Assembly: GCA_947462335.1 (NCBI GenBank)
Contig: OX381705.1
Span: forward strand, 44,654,175 to 44,718,174
DNA length: 64,000 nt
Direction of reading: 5' to 3'
From: Harmothoe impar
Taxonomy: Eukaryota; Annelida; Polychaeta; Phyllodocida; Polynoidae
In this document: positions 29,031 to 39,675 of the stretch, in pieces
How positions within the stretch are numbered: the stretch's first letter is position 1
Layout: each line of letters begins with the position of its first letter
Position numbers and translations under genes: made by a program
Notes under the pieces: model-generated
The model's database searches: none
What the model was told of the DNA's origin: nothing
Seen by the model: the letters and a program-made list of their open reading frames with translations, nothing else

Positions 29031-31442
29031 ATGGCAGCCCGTGTAGATGGCAAATGCACGGCCCCGGAGAAGGCTGAGGCCTCCGACGGGGAAGACCGAG
29101 TTCTCGAGTCTGACACGGAAATGGACACTACCAGTGCTCCAACCGTCGGTCAAGGCTCGGCTTCGGTACCAGCAGAACCTAACCCTGAGGGGTCGGGTGA
29201 TGTTGTTCCGAAAACAGAACCTGGTCTGGGTGGTAGTAATACCAACCAGGAGAAGAACCCTGCTGGGGGATCTTCTCCGAAACCCGCCGGTGTAGTGGCA
29301 AAAGAACCGACGGTCCCTGATGGTGATTCATCAGACGGGTCCACGGTTCGAGTCAAGACCAAACGGAAGCGGAAGCCTAAGAGGAGGATTGTATCTTCCC
29401 CTGAAACTCCTGCTACCGAAGAGGTCGCACCGACTGAGGCAGAAAGGCTCAAAGCTGTTGCTGATAGAGTATCCAAGGCGGAAGCCGAAGGATGGTCTGT
29501 CGCAGAGAGCAGGGCCAATCGCCGCCTCCGCGCCAAGGCAGCGCATGTTCGTCTGAACTTGTGTCTCCGTGATGATGACCGGAAGAACCTGAGCCTTTCT
29601 GACTTAGTTCAGGAAAATGGCAAAATGGCTCTTCCTGCACCTCACACGACCGAGGGTTCGGATGACGAAGACTGGTTGACAGGTGACTCCCACCCCATTG
29701 ACTGGTACCTCGTGTACCTCAGGGCAGTGTTGGACGGGAATAAACCTAACATCCACAAGTCATGCCGCTCCAAGCTGAAATATGCTTGGAAGAACTACGT
29801 GCCAGGGGATCCCTGCCCGTATGTTCGCTGTCAGCGCCTGAAAGGGACTGCGACAGCCGCAAAACGGTGGCCAAACCTGTTCAAGTTTGCCCGTCATTTA
29901 GTAGAAAAGCACATGAATGTGCGTCCCTACTTGTACTGTGTGAGTGGGAGTACTTCTTCTTCCTGCCCTGAGTACAGTGACGGCGAGCTATTCCGTTGCC
30001 AACGGAGGGCTGGTTTGGTAAGGCATCTTTGCGACAATAAGGGCGTTCACAAGCGCACTATTAGTCGTGGAGTTGAGGCTGCACTGAAGGTTTGGGGGTG
30101 CCACAAACGTGTAGGAAATCTACAGTATAAGTGGCGTACCAACAAACTTAAACAGTGGAATTACCTCACGGAAGCTGACTGGGAGAGATTGTGTAAGGGC
30201 GCCAAGTGCGAACAAACCGATCTCGGGCCAGATACAGAAACTCCGATGCCCACTGTCAAAAAGGATACCCCTCCTAAGAAGAAAGATCTGAAAAGGGGCC
30301 GCCAGTCATCCAAGGATGATACCAAAGGTGGGCGTGACCGTTCCCGCAGTGAACCTGCGAAGAAACGTGTCGCCACCGCCACGGTAACATCTGAGGTCGA
30401 CCGTAGCCAAACCGTCGGTACCGTCACGGTATCTTCGGTTGCATTGCCCCCGGTTGCTGATCAACTGCCCCGGCAGGAGAGACAGAAACTGGGTGATGCA
30501 CTGGCTATTGTTCAGAACTCTTTGGGTGACGAGCAGGCGGGTCAGGTTGCTGCTGACTATGTCAAGCAGTACAAGTGGAGCCAGAAGCAAAAGAAAGCTT
30601 TGGCTACACAGGAGGGTATCTCACCTGTCAGTGACGCTGAACAGGTAGAGGTACAACAGCCGGATGGGGCGTCAGCCCAGCCGACTGCTCCACCCCAGCA
30701 CGGAGCAACCTCTGACCCCGCTAGGGATGACGAGGTGACTCCAGTACCTGAGCACAGGGCTGTTGATGAAGGGCTAGCAGGGTTACCTGTGTTGCCTGGA
30801 GACGGACCTGCTTATGACACTGGATTCTCTGACACTCTAGTCCCCGGATTTGAGTGCTACAGGGCGAAAATGGCTGAAAACGCAAGTAAGCTACTCCAGT
30901 TTCAGGTTTCTTTCTTGGAGAAGTCCTACTTTGAGCAGTACAAATTGCTCAGAGAACAGGCTATCCGGGAAGGAAAAGCTTGGGTTGCTGAACGCACCAG
31001 AGTCCTTGCCGAGCGTGAGGCGAACCTGGATCAAGATCATGCCCTCTGGAGGGCTACGATCGATCAGCTTGAATCGAGGTTGACAACTTGTGACGCCAAG
31101 TTCTTCCGACAGTTCGGGCTAAAGCTGACAGAGTGGGAGAGAACTGGTTTTCCAGATCTCCAGTCCAGGTTGGGGCTTGCCGCAAGGCCTGCTCCTCCTG
31201 TGACCCCAGTACTGTCAGTACACCCACCTAGGTATGAGATGCCATTCTCTTTCATGGCACACTCTACCCGGGTGGTCAGTGGCGGGGAACCTACTGTGGC
31301 GCCGAGTACCCTCTCGGTAGCTCCAGGTGGAGCCCTTCCTCTCAAGGTGGAGGCTGCTGTGGTTTGCACCACGGAGGCCCCTCCTGGAGGAAGTCCTGAT
31401 GGGGAAGGAAAGCCATCCGGCGGTGTCCCTATGGACACCTAA
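29031..31442 (+). CDS. Extra 803-aa ORF in the env position, zinc-finger-like, not an envelope
   Basis: I do not recognise a family. Residues 1-150 are acidic/Pro-rich. About 180-400 is a folded-looking Cys/His-rich block: CPYVRC with FARHLVEKH (about 261-290) resembles a long-loop C2H2 finger, and a second set (CVSGSTSSSC, LFRCQRRAGLVRHLCDNKGVH-like region, about 302-341) follows. A very basic stretch (about 405-450) could be a nuclear signal. About 613-700 is a charged coiled coil. There is no signal peptide, transmembrane segment or glycosylation-rich ectodomain, so envelope function is unlikely. It has its own promoter-like region upstream and three ACCGWCGGT motifs inside. A DNA-binding or accessory role is inference. 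Confidence 0.85.
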   Translation: MAARVDGKCTAPEKAEASDGEDRVLESDTEMDTTSAPTVGQGSASVPAEPNPEGSGDVVPKTEPGLGGSNTNQEKNPAGGSSPKPAGVVAKEPTVPDGDSSDGSTVRVKTKRKRKPKRRIVSSPETPATEEVAPTEAERLKAVADRVSKAEAEGWSVAESRANRRLRAKAAHVRLNLCLRDDDRKNLSLSDLVQENGKMALPAPHTTEGSDDEDWLTGDSHPIDWYLVYLRAVLDGNKPNIHKSCRSKLKYAWKNYVPGDPCPYVRCQRLKGTATAAKRWPNLFKFARHLVEKHMNVRPYLYCVSGSTSSSCPEYSDGELFRCQRRAGLVRHLCDNKGVHKRTISRGVEAALKVWGCHKRVGNLQYKWRTNKLKQWNYLTEADWERLCKGAKCEQTDLGPDTETPMPTVKKDTPPKKKDLKRGRQSSKDDTKGGRDRSRSEPAKKRVATATVTSEVDRSQTVGTVTVSSVALPPVADQLPRQERQKLGDALAIVQNSLGDEQAGQVAADYVKQYKWSQKQKKALATQEGISPVSDAEQVEVQQPDGASAQPTAPPQHGATSDPARDDEVTPVPEHRAVDEGLAGLPVLPGDGPAYDTGFSDTLVPGFECYRAKMAENASKLLQFQVSFLEKSYFEQYKLLREQAIREGKAWVAERTRVLAEREANLDQDHALWRATIDQLESRLTTCDAKFFRQFGLKLTEWERTGFPDLQSRLGLAARPAPPVTPVLSVHPPRYEMPFSFMAHSTRVVSGGEPTVAPSTLSVAPGGALPLKVEAAVVCTTEAPPGGSPDGEGKPSGGVPMDT

Positions 31443-32375
31443 GGATGGTCCCCTGTCAGGCCCTCTGGGGTGCACTGTTCCGCCCCTCGGAGGTAAAACT
31501 AAACCATCGACGCAGCTACACGCCCCTGGACAACCGAATCAGACCGACGGTGCTGTCGTGACTTAACGTAGTCTCTACTGCCACCAAACTGGAAGCAGCC
31601 TGATGTCTTCAACCGTGGTTTACACCTAAGCCACAACCGTCGGTGCTCTACTACTGTCCAGGGCTCCTGATCCTGTGGTCACTATATTACTGTGTGACCT
31701 ATAAACTATTATATGGATCATCCTCCTGTGATACTTATTTATAGGGAGGCACGGACCTACCTTTTTATATTTATATTTCACAAGAGATGGAAGCACTATA
31801 CCGGTGCTGGACTCTATCCATCTCTACCACCATAAACTGCTAGGTACTGGAGTACCGCCCCTAATAAGGATGACGATCTATCCCACCTTATTTAGGATAC
31901 GCTACTATGGATTTTTATATATAAACTTTTCTACGCCAAAGGAAGTGGGAACTGCTATAGTTCCAATTATAAAACTTTTCTTCGCCAAAGGAAGTGAGAG
32001 CTATTATAGTTCTATTATTTATATATAAGGACACTAACTCCACACGGATTCGCACCATTGCTGAATGTAGTAGGTGATGTGTTGAGTTTCCAAGGTGGTT
32101 ATTTGGTGCCTTTACTTTTAACTGATACTAGTCTAGGACTATCAGTTGGACAGTTTTTATATCATGTGCCTACGGGACTATGGTTTGATACCAAAGACTA
32201 TACTGTTGATATAAACTGTTATATACATGTTAACTTGGTTGTTCATGTATGTATGCCTGTTGTTACTATGAGTAGAAATGTTACTTGTTGATAAATAGAT
32301 ATACGTGGTATATAATGTATCCAAGAGGTATTATTATTATAAAACCAACCCTTCCTACATTCTTAAGGGGGGTAG
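31443..32375 (+). other. Retrotransposon 3' region with polypurine tract
   Basis: AT-rich non-coding DNA with ACCGWCGGT motifs at 31,543 and 31,636 and a short direct repeat around CGCCAAAGGAAGTG (about 31,934 and 31,983). The polypurine tract AAGGGGGG is at 32365-32372, three bases before the 3' LTR. Confidence 0.8.
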
Positions 32376-32922
32376 TGTAACGGGTTGACTATAAAGTCTA
32401 ACTGTTATTGTTGTATATCTATTGTATGTTGTATGATGTAAGACAACACGGTTCTATTGTGTTTAATAACTGTTTTATTCATCTAACTAGTGTCGTCGGT
32501 TCGTTACATACACCGACTCCTCTAGTTCGGTTATCTATACGGTAGTGTACCGGCACCACCTTCGGTTACCGTCGGTAGTTGTTACATAAGCATTTTACAT
32601 AACTAAACCTAACAGGTGGCGCTGCTAGTACGGTCACGTGGCTATGCAGCGCTGTATATAAGACGGCTACTTCTCCATTGGAAGTCAGTCAGGTTTGGGA
32701 CTGTCGTGACATGACCACCCTGTGCTCACGGGCTTAACTCTATGCTATAGGGTTGCCCCACTGTATTATATATCTGTTCTGATCTTGTATATCCGCTGGT
32801 TATACTTGTACTATAATACACAAGAGTTACCTTTACAATAAAGTCGCCGTATATTAAAGTCTAATTTACCTTGTCTGGTTTTTGTACTCAAGTGTTACAT
32901 ACGTAGTAAGAGACCAACTACA
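32376..32922 (+). repeat. 3' LTR (547 bp)
   Basis: Same length and ends as the 5' LTR. It is followed directly by ATAG, the target duplication. It carries the same TATA box, AATAAA and ACCGTCGGT (32568-32576). Confidence 0.95.
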
Positions 32923-32926
32923 ATAG

Positions 32927-33579
32927 CAATAGGAAAACACCTCAGATCAAGAGATTTTAAGAGTATAATTTACTTGTTGCTAGTACCAATGGCTGCTTAA
33001 GTATTGATTGAAGAGGTACTTATTAATGAGATGGGACTATAATGTGTGTTACAAAATACTTAGCCCAAGTGGAAAATATCAATAAAACTTTAGAGGTGTA
33101 TTGAATGTGTGAAAAAGGCCTGGCCAACAGGTCTTAGTTTATAAGTCTACATTTCTATGAGATATAAAAGGTAATTTTGTGGGAAAAGAACCTGATATCG
33201 CTGACCCTACTTGTCCCCAACCCACCACATAATCTAGGGTATCCCTGTCCTTCATCAGTGTCCTTCATTCCTGAGCCATGGGTCCCTCATTCTGCCACCA
33301 TAGTTCTCTGATCCTTTTCCTTAGTCCCCTTCTATCATCCACTACCCACCCTTCTCTTCTCCCAAAGTTCCTGTCCCCCTCCTCCCGTCAAGTTATCAAC
33401 ACTTTCCTGCATGCCACCCATCACAGCTCTAATGTTAACTCTTTGAGGACAACCAAAATTTATTATGGCTAGCTCTGAGGATGAGAAAATTAGCAGGAAT
33501 TTTCCCTACAGACGAAGCATTGCTGAATCTCATAGAGTTAGGATGACTATAGTCAATGCTCGCCCTGCCATGGCATCAA
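32927..33579. other. Spacer between the two large elements
   Basis: About 650 bp with no gene seen. The last 40 bp (from about 33,546) is one unit of a roughly 33-bp tandem repeat (CTATAGTCAATGCTCGCCCT...) that continues beyond the giant transposon at 55,037. Confidence 0.6.
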
Positions 33580-33583
33580 CTAT

Positions 33584-33679
33584 GGCTGTGTCTCATGACC
33601 TTGGGCCAATGTTTTTGTCTCTGACCGGGTGCCGTCTCTGACCGGCTGCCGTCTCTGACCGGCTGCCGTCTCTGACCGG
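33584..33679 (+). repeat. Left terminal inverted repeat, 96 bp
   Basis: Identical by eye to the reverse complement of 54941-55036. The inner two-thirds consists of four GTCTCTGACCGG units spaced about 17 bp apart, which look like transposase binding sites. Confidence 0.97.
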
Positions 33680-35340
33680 CAGTGAGTAAAAGTAGTTTTT
33701 TTTTAATTTTTTTTATTTTTTAATATTGTGATATATATACAGATTTGTTTAAAAATTATGCTGGTTGTTATATAATTGTAATTACCCTGATGGAGTTGTT
33801 AGAAGAAAAGTGTAGTCCGAAAGTGATGTCTCTGACCGGCAACAACAAAAGGGCCAAATATGGTTAGCAAAATTCAATCTGGGGTTCCGGAAAAAATAAG
33901 GCTGCTCTGTGAAGGGGGGACACATGTCAATGTTTAGACAACATTCCTTAAATGTAAAAATGTAATTATCCCCAGTGTTGGAAATTCTGTGAAATGTAAC
34001 ATATTATGATGTTTTGAAATAGGGAATTTAGATTTCAATTTTAAACGAGCGGCTGTTAATTCTTTCATCTAATCCTGAATAGGTAAAGTGTCGTGGTGCC
34101 TAAAGTAAGTATGTAAGGTATTAAAGTCATGAAATTGCTATTATTTGCTCCCTTACACACCGATGAATATACTCGTGCTGCCGGTCAGAGACATCACCTG
34201 AATCCCTAATGAATGCTGAAGCGGTCAGAGACATCACAGCCATATATGTAAATGCACGGAAACATATGTATTCGTTTAAGTGTGTGCTTATTCATTAAAT
34301 ATGACTGATACTTCCCATTGCTTTAATATGAAACTGATTTTACTTTTTTTTTTATGCGTGTTGTTTCACTGTAATAAAATGTATAGAAAAAAACCTAGTT
34401 TCCTCCTTTTGTTGTTTTTTAAATTGCATAATTATTTATGGCAACCAAAAAAATTGCTAACATTACTATATTGACATAGATCCTTTCCAATAGTATCCAA
34501 GTGAGTGTAGAATTAATACTGGGATAAAAAAAAATATATAGATACCTTTTAAAGGGTTTTACTTGAATTAGTAGCAAACGGTCAGAGACATCACATTTCA
34601 TTTATATCCTCATGCCGGTCAGAGACGTGACACAGGTATATGTAAATGAAGGGAAACCTATCTATTCGTTGAACTATCTTGTTAAAAAAAAAATCTAAGT
34701 GAATAATGGTATTGCGTTAATATAATACCGTATTAGAAGTTCCTTAAATACGTGTGGTTTAAGTATAAAAAAATAAGTGTGTAATACCCTTTTTTTACTT
34801 TTCTTCTTTTTTAATTGGTATGATTAAAAAAAAATATATATTTTACTATATAAGAACTAATGTTCACATAGATCTTTGCGCATAGTATGCAAGTGTCAGC
34901 ATAATTAAAAAATTAATTATTTGAAAATTTCTAGATACTTTTTATAAATTTTTACTGAATAGCAATAAACGGTCAGAGACTTCATTTTTCCTTAAGCCCT
35001 GTTGCCGGTCATAGACTTCCACAATTATTGGTAAAAATTCACAAATGAGACATCCAGTATGTTTTATGCACAGATACTTTAATTTCCTGGAAAGAAGACA
35101 CATTTCAACAAAAACATGTTCTCAAACTTGCTTTTCAATCCAAATGTGGTTCACGCTGCGGCTTCCTTAGCGAGCACCCACCTCCCACCAAGTGGGTGAA
35201 AAGCACACTAGCATGACCCCTGCGTCAGAGTGTCCTATATAAGGGGGCGTGGTCACCTTCACTATACTAAATACAAATATAACCGGCAAAGCTGTTATAT
35301 ACACAGCATATACTTTTAAACCGCTCATTGTAGAGATATT
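33680..35340. other. Left subterminal region of the giant transposon
   Basis: AT-rich non-coding DNA with single GGTCAGAGAC or inverse motifs at about 33,831, 34,180, 34,220, 34,580, 34,616 and 34,970. No ORF is convincing. Confidence 0.7.
35221..35250 (+). promoter_or_regulatory. TATA-box-like site pointing inward from the left end
   Basis: TATATAA at 35236-35242 lies in CCTATATAAGGGGGCGTGG, a good core-promoter context. It would drive plus-strand RNA through the 155-bp array and antisense to the transposase. No coding sequence follows, so if active it would yield a non-coding or antisense RNA. Confidence 0.4.
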
Positions 35341-36400
35341 TAAAGGCTCACAGACGCTTCTGCAATTCCTCTGTAATAATTAAAGTTGTGTTTCAATCTA
35401 TAAACGCTCAGAGACGGTTCTCCATTTTTTTACAAATCATTAACGCTGTGTATGTATGTGACGGCCTCACATATATAAAGGGTCAGAGACGCTTCTGCAT
35501 TTCTTCTCTTAATAATGAAACGTGTGTTTCAAACTATAAACGGTCAGAGACGGTTCTTCATAACAAATAATCATGCAGCGTCTGTTTCAATGTGCGCCCC
35601 ATGTGTATGTATGTGACGGCATCACATATATCAAGGGTCAGACACGCTTCTGCATTTCTTCTCTTAATAATGAAACGTGTGTTTCAATCTATAAACGGTC
35701 AGAGACGGTTCTCCATAACAAATAATCATGCACCGTCTGTTTCAATGTGCGCCCCATGTGTATGTATGTGACGGCATCACATATATAAAGGGTCAGAGAC
35801 GCTTCTGCATTTCTTCTCTTAATAATGAAACGTGTCTTTCAATCTATAAACGGTCAGAGACGGTTCTCCATGACAAATAATCATGCACCGTCTGTTTCAA
35901 TGTGTGCCCCATGTGTATGTATGTGACGGCATCACATATATCAAGGGTCAGACACGCTTTTGCATTTCTTCTCTTAGTAATGAAATGTGTCTTTCAATCT
36001 ATAAACGGTCAGAGACGGTTCTCCATAACAAATAATCATGCACCGTCTGTTTCAATGTGTGCCCCATGTGTATGTATGTGACGGCATCACATATATCAAG
36101 GGTCAGACACGCTTTTGCATTTATTCTCTCAATAATGAAACGTGTCTTTCAATCTATAAACGGTCAGAGACGGTTCTCCATTTAACAAATAATCGTTCAC
36201 CGTCTGTTTCCATGTCGCCCTAATGTCTATGTATGTGACGGCATCACATATATAAAGGGTCAGAGACACTTTTGCATTTCTTCTCTTCATAATGAAACGT
36301 CTCTTTCTATCTATGAACGGTCAGAGACGGCTCTCAAATAATCATAAACCGTCTGTTTCCATGTCGCCCCAATGACTATGTATGTGAAGGAATCACATAT
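35341..36400. repeat. 155-bp tandem array, about 6.5 copies
   Basis: The landmark GGGTCAGA(G/C)AC recurs at 35481, 35636, 35791, 35946, 36101 and 36258, a steady 155-bp period. Each unit has two GGTCAGAGAC-type motifs about 61 bp apart and the shared phrases AATGAAACGTGT and GTGACGGCATCACATATA. It lies just beyond the 3' end of the transposase gene, between it and the left terminus. Confidence 0.9.
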
Positions 36401-36603
36401 TTGAGGGGCTGCCAAATGTGAGTGGGTGCCATATGTCAACGGGATAAACAGTAAACCTTTATCTACCCCACAATAGGAGCAAAATGCCCAAATACTTAAT
36501 GCCTTAAATGCACACCCACTGAAACACCCCACCCTCTGGAAAATCACCCCCAGTGAATGACATTTCCCCAAAATCATGATATATATATATCTACACAAAA
36601 GGA

Positions 36604-39384
36604 TCATTCCTGGTTTGCAGGAGGAGATTTCTCGCGGTTGAGATGTAGACCCAATTCCTTGAATCGCTGGAGGGTCACATTGTCAGCCAATGGCCAATCG
36701 TCTCCAGAAGTGAACGCCCCGTCTTCAAGCAACTCGTTGACGAAATTACCCTTCCTCCTCTCCCTAGCTATCCGGTCGTCACAAGCCTTATCCCTCGCAT
36801 TTGGAACCGACAGACAGCTCTCCTCTTCATCCTCATCGCTCTCGCTGTCATATGATATTCCTGAAGTGGAAGGGAGATTCACTTGCTCCTGTGAAGATGT
36901 TGGTATTTCATTTTGTGAAACTATTTTGGCCGCGTCACGTTCTCGCTGTTTCCTGAGTGCAAACCTCGTAGTCATTTGGCTGAGACGTTCCCTTTTGATG
37001 GTGGTGCGGTGAGTGTTATGTACAGTGTCCAACTGTTCGTTTGCATCACTCGAAAACGGTTCCTCCCCACTTCCTGCGTCGTCACACCCCACCACCTGCT
37101 CGATGTGTGATGGTCCTTCCCCGCTGTCACTCTCCTCTTCTGCATCATCTCCTGATGGAATTTGGGGCCTTTCAGGTTTGTCTGTAGCAGCAGGGGGCTT
37201 CTTCTTCTTCTTCTTGGGAGCAGTAGGTTCATGTCTTGGGCACAGGATCCACTCCGGGCACATCGGTCTCAGATCGTCCCTGAAGCAGCATGACCTGTAA
37301 CAAGAGGTCTCCCGCAAATAGAGCTCGTCCTTGTACACAGTGGCGTGGTGGGCTGAAAGGATACCATGCACATCCCCACTTTTCCATTTGGAAATCTCCT
37401 CCTCATTTGCAGCGATGACCTCCTTCTCCCCTTTGAGCAGAGTCAGCTTGACTGTTTGTGGTTGGAGCACTTCGATGAACTCGTCGACCGTTTGTATGGC
37501 ACCACAGGACTTCACAGATCTATCCGCCATACCTTTAATGGCCCCCCCAATCCCATCACATGGCCCCTTCCCATGGCCCGCCTCCAGCCAGTTCCAGCTG
37601 ATGCGTATGCCGAAGATGGCAGCGGCCCTACGCATCATTTCACAGGCGAAGCGATTCCTATATTGGGATGATGGAGAGTCCGTGACAAGATGGAGGTGTT
37701 CAACGGAAGGGAGTATTTGACGGATTTTAACAATGAGAAGAGAGAGGAAAGAAAAAGTGGTTGGGAACTTGTGGTTTCTCACACTACTAACTCCAACGTA
37801 GTTGAAGTTAGTCAGTTTCACCTTAGGGTCTTCGGGTTGGGGGTCAGAAGGTAGGTTTTCAGGAAGTCGGGTATACAGCACCATTGGATGGAGTGTAAGC
37901 TGGTCTTTCCCGAAAAACGCTGACTGGATCTCGGCAAGGAAGGAGGTGCACCAATTCTCGGCGTAATCCATTTGGCACACAACATGGTTTTCTGGGAGGT
38001 TTTCTTTTAGATCTTTAATTGCAGAATATTGAGCTTCGACACGTGCCTGATGTTCCCTAAAAGTCTTTAAATCTATTTTGAATTTGGTAATGAAGTCCTT
38101 CTTGCTGATACACTGCTTCGACAGAATGGTGTGAAATACGGGCCGGGGCTTTTTGTTTGCGGACGTTGCGTACCACCTCTTCTCCTTGTCCCACATCTTG
38201 AACTTGACCATATCTTCCGGGAGTTTGTCAAGGGCAGAGTCTATTTCTTGGTCGGACAAAAGTACCAGCTCAGAGGTGCGGTTTGGCAAGCCGTCCACAG
38301 CCTCGAGCATCATCCCCATGTTGGCGTGTGGTTTGCAGAGGCAGACCGACCGTTTAAGGAAGACCGAAGTCTTCACGGTGCGCTTGTCCCTTGCTTTGCA
38401 GAAGGTAGCAAAGGACAGCGCCAAGCCCGTCTCCACGACGAACTTGCGGTGTAGGTTACGCATGCAGTCGACTAGCGCAACGATGGGGACGCCCAGATCT
38501 TTCCGGTAGTACTTTTTATCCGGCAGGGTGTAGCTGTTATCACTCCGTCTCAGGAACTCGTCGACAGCACGGCGCTTATAGTCAGCCATGCGTCGACGAG
38601 AGCCCTCCTCCTTTGGTGGTTTCTTGTTGGGGAACACTGCTTTACGGGAAAGATGTATAGCTTTCGCTATTGCTGCCTTTTGAGCGTATCTTACTCGCGC
38701 TGCACCCACCCGCTCGCTGAACATGTCCTTCTTCGCTTCTAAAGAAGAATACTTTATTTGATTGACTATTTCAAACAGATGTATTGCCTTCTTCACTTGT
38801 TCTTCAGGTTCAGGGGCACCAACATCTTCCAGGAACTCCAAAGTCTGCGCAAATAGTGCATCATTAAGAGCTTCTTTGTCAGGTCTACCACATGCACCTT
38901 CTCCATCACCTAAGTTACCGTCTTGGGTTTCCGATTCATCATTTGTGTTTTCATAAAGTGGGGATGCTTTTGAACTGGAAGATTTCTCCTCGTCGGAGGA
39001 ACCCCTAAGGGGGTGCTCAACCCAAACGGGACACACATCACAGATGTCATTTGACATCTGATTCGAGTTGGTACTGTCAGTATCACCGTTGTGATCAGCG
39101 TTTTCCACCCACGAAGGACATCCTGTGGAATGATGCGATATGTCATTGGAGTGGCTACTCTCTGTATCACTGTCGTGTTGGGGGTTTTCTACCCATGAAG
39201 GACATCGTGCGCAATGATGGGATGTGTCATTGGAGTGGCTACTCTCTGTGTCATAGTCGTGTTCCGCATGTTCTACCCACGTAGGACATCCACTGGAATT
39301 ATCGTCACACGGCAACGTCTCACATTCTGATAGTAAAAAATCGTGTATGGCATTCTCTACCCACACAGGGCATGGTGTTTGGTG

Positions 39385-39418
<34 letters not shown>

Positions 39419-39651
39419 CTCTGATAAATTTCCGTAGGACCAAAACTCATATAGGGATTCTCAACCCATGCAGGGCAAAGGTCTAAACTCGGTAATTGTA
39501 GTGGATCTTCAACTTTGTTGTTACTTTCGGAAGAATCGCGACAATCTATCTTCTCTAAATCAATTTGGTGTTCGGGGTTCTCCACCCACTCTGGACAGAG
39601 GCTTTCCGTAGAGTGTGTCATGTGCTGGGAACTACTGTTCACGTTAGCCAT
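36604..39651 (-). CDS. DDE-like transposase domain ORF, downstream of the UGA
   Basis: From ATG 39651 this gives about 1,015 residues; the frame is open back to the UGA at 39673-39675. The N-terminal 215 residues hold seven CP-x-WVE(N/H) motifs in acidic Ser/Asp linkers, including a run of 11 Asp. The core (about 540-710) has MDYAEN (D565), LTLHP, VTDSPSSQYRN (D661) and WLEAGHGKGPCDGIGG (E693, D702), numbered from a TTG three codons upstream. That is an RNase H-fold pattern; which of E693 or D702 is the third acid is unclear. An eighth motif, CPEWILCPRH (801-810), follows the core, then a basic run and an acidic C-terminus. I have met HGKGxxDGxGG in uncharacterised animal proteins but know no named superfamily for it. 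Confidence 0.85.
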
Positions 39652-39669
39652 TTTTCCCAATCCTTCATA

Positions 39670-39675
39670 CCGTCA
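39670..39675 (-). promoter_or_regulatory. Candidate stop-codon readthrough site, UGA-CGG
   Basis: The stop TGA (39675-39673) is followed by CGG, then three sense codons and TTG/ATG of the transposase in the same frame. UGA followed by CGG or CUA is the established type II leaky context of several RNA viruses. From the exon start at 44,545 to 36,604 this is the only stop in about 2,647 codons. Alternatives are a recent nonsense mutation or re-initiation at ATG 39651. Confidence 0.6.

Larger units (their letters stand above)
21670..32922 (+). mobile_element. Ty3/gypsy-like LTR retrotransposon, 11.25 kb, defective but young
   Basis: Two 547-bp LTRs (TG...CA) bound the element, with the 4-bp target duplication ATAG (21666-21669 and 32923-32926). 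Order: 5' LTR, primer-binding site, gag, protease, a MITE, RT/RNase H/integrase remnant, promoter-like region, extra ORF, polypurine tract, 3' LTR. The order RT-RNase H-integrase places it in Ty3/gypsy (Metaviridae). I see only two differences between the LTRs, so insertion is recent. Yet pol is split by the MITE and the integrase core is missing, so mobility in trans, or damage after insertion, must be invoked. Confidence 0.95.

Noticed and set aside
29031..31442. Extra ORF of the LTR element as an envelope gene
   Set aside because: No signal peptide, no transmembrane helix, no furin-type site or Cys-rich ectodomain; it is acidic, basic and coiled-coil in turn, with zinc-finger-like Cys/His.
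39673..39675. UGA as a selenocysteine codon
   Set aside because: No SECIS-like structure was noticed downstream, and the residue lies in a linker between two domains, not a redox site. Readthrough or nonsense mutation fits better.
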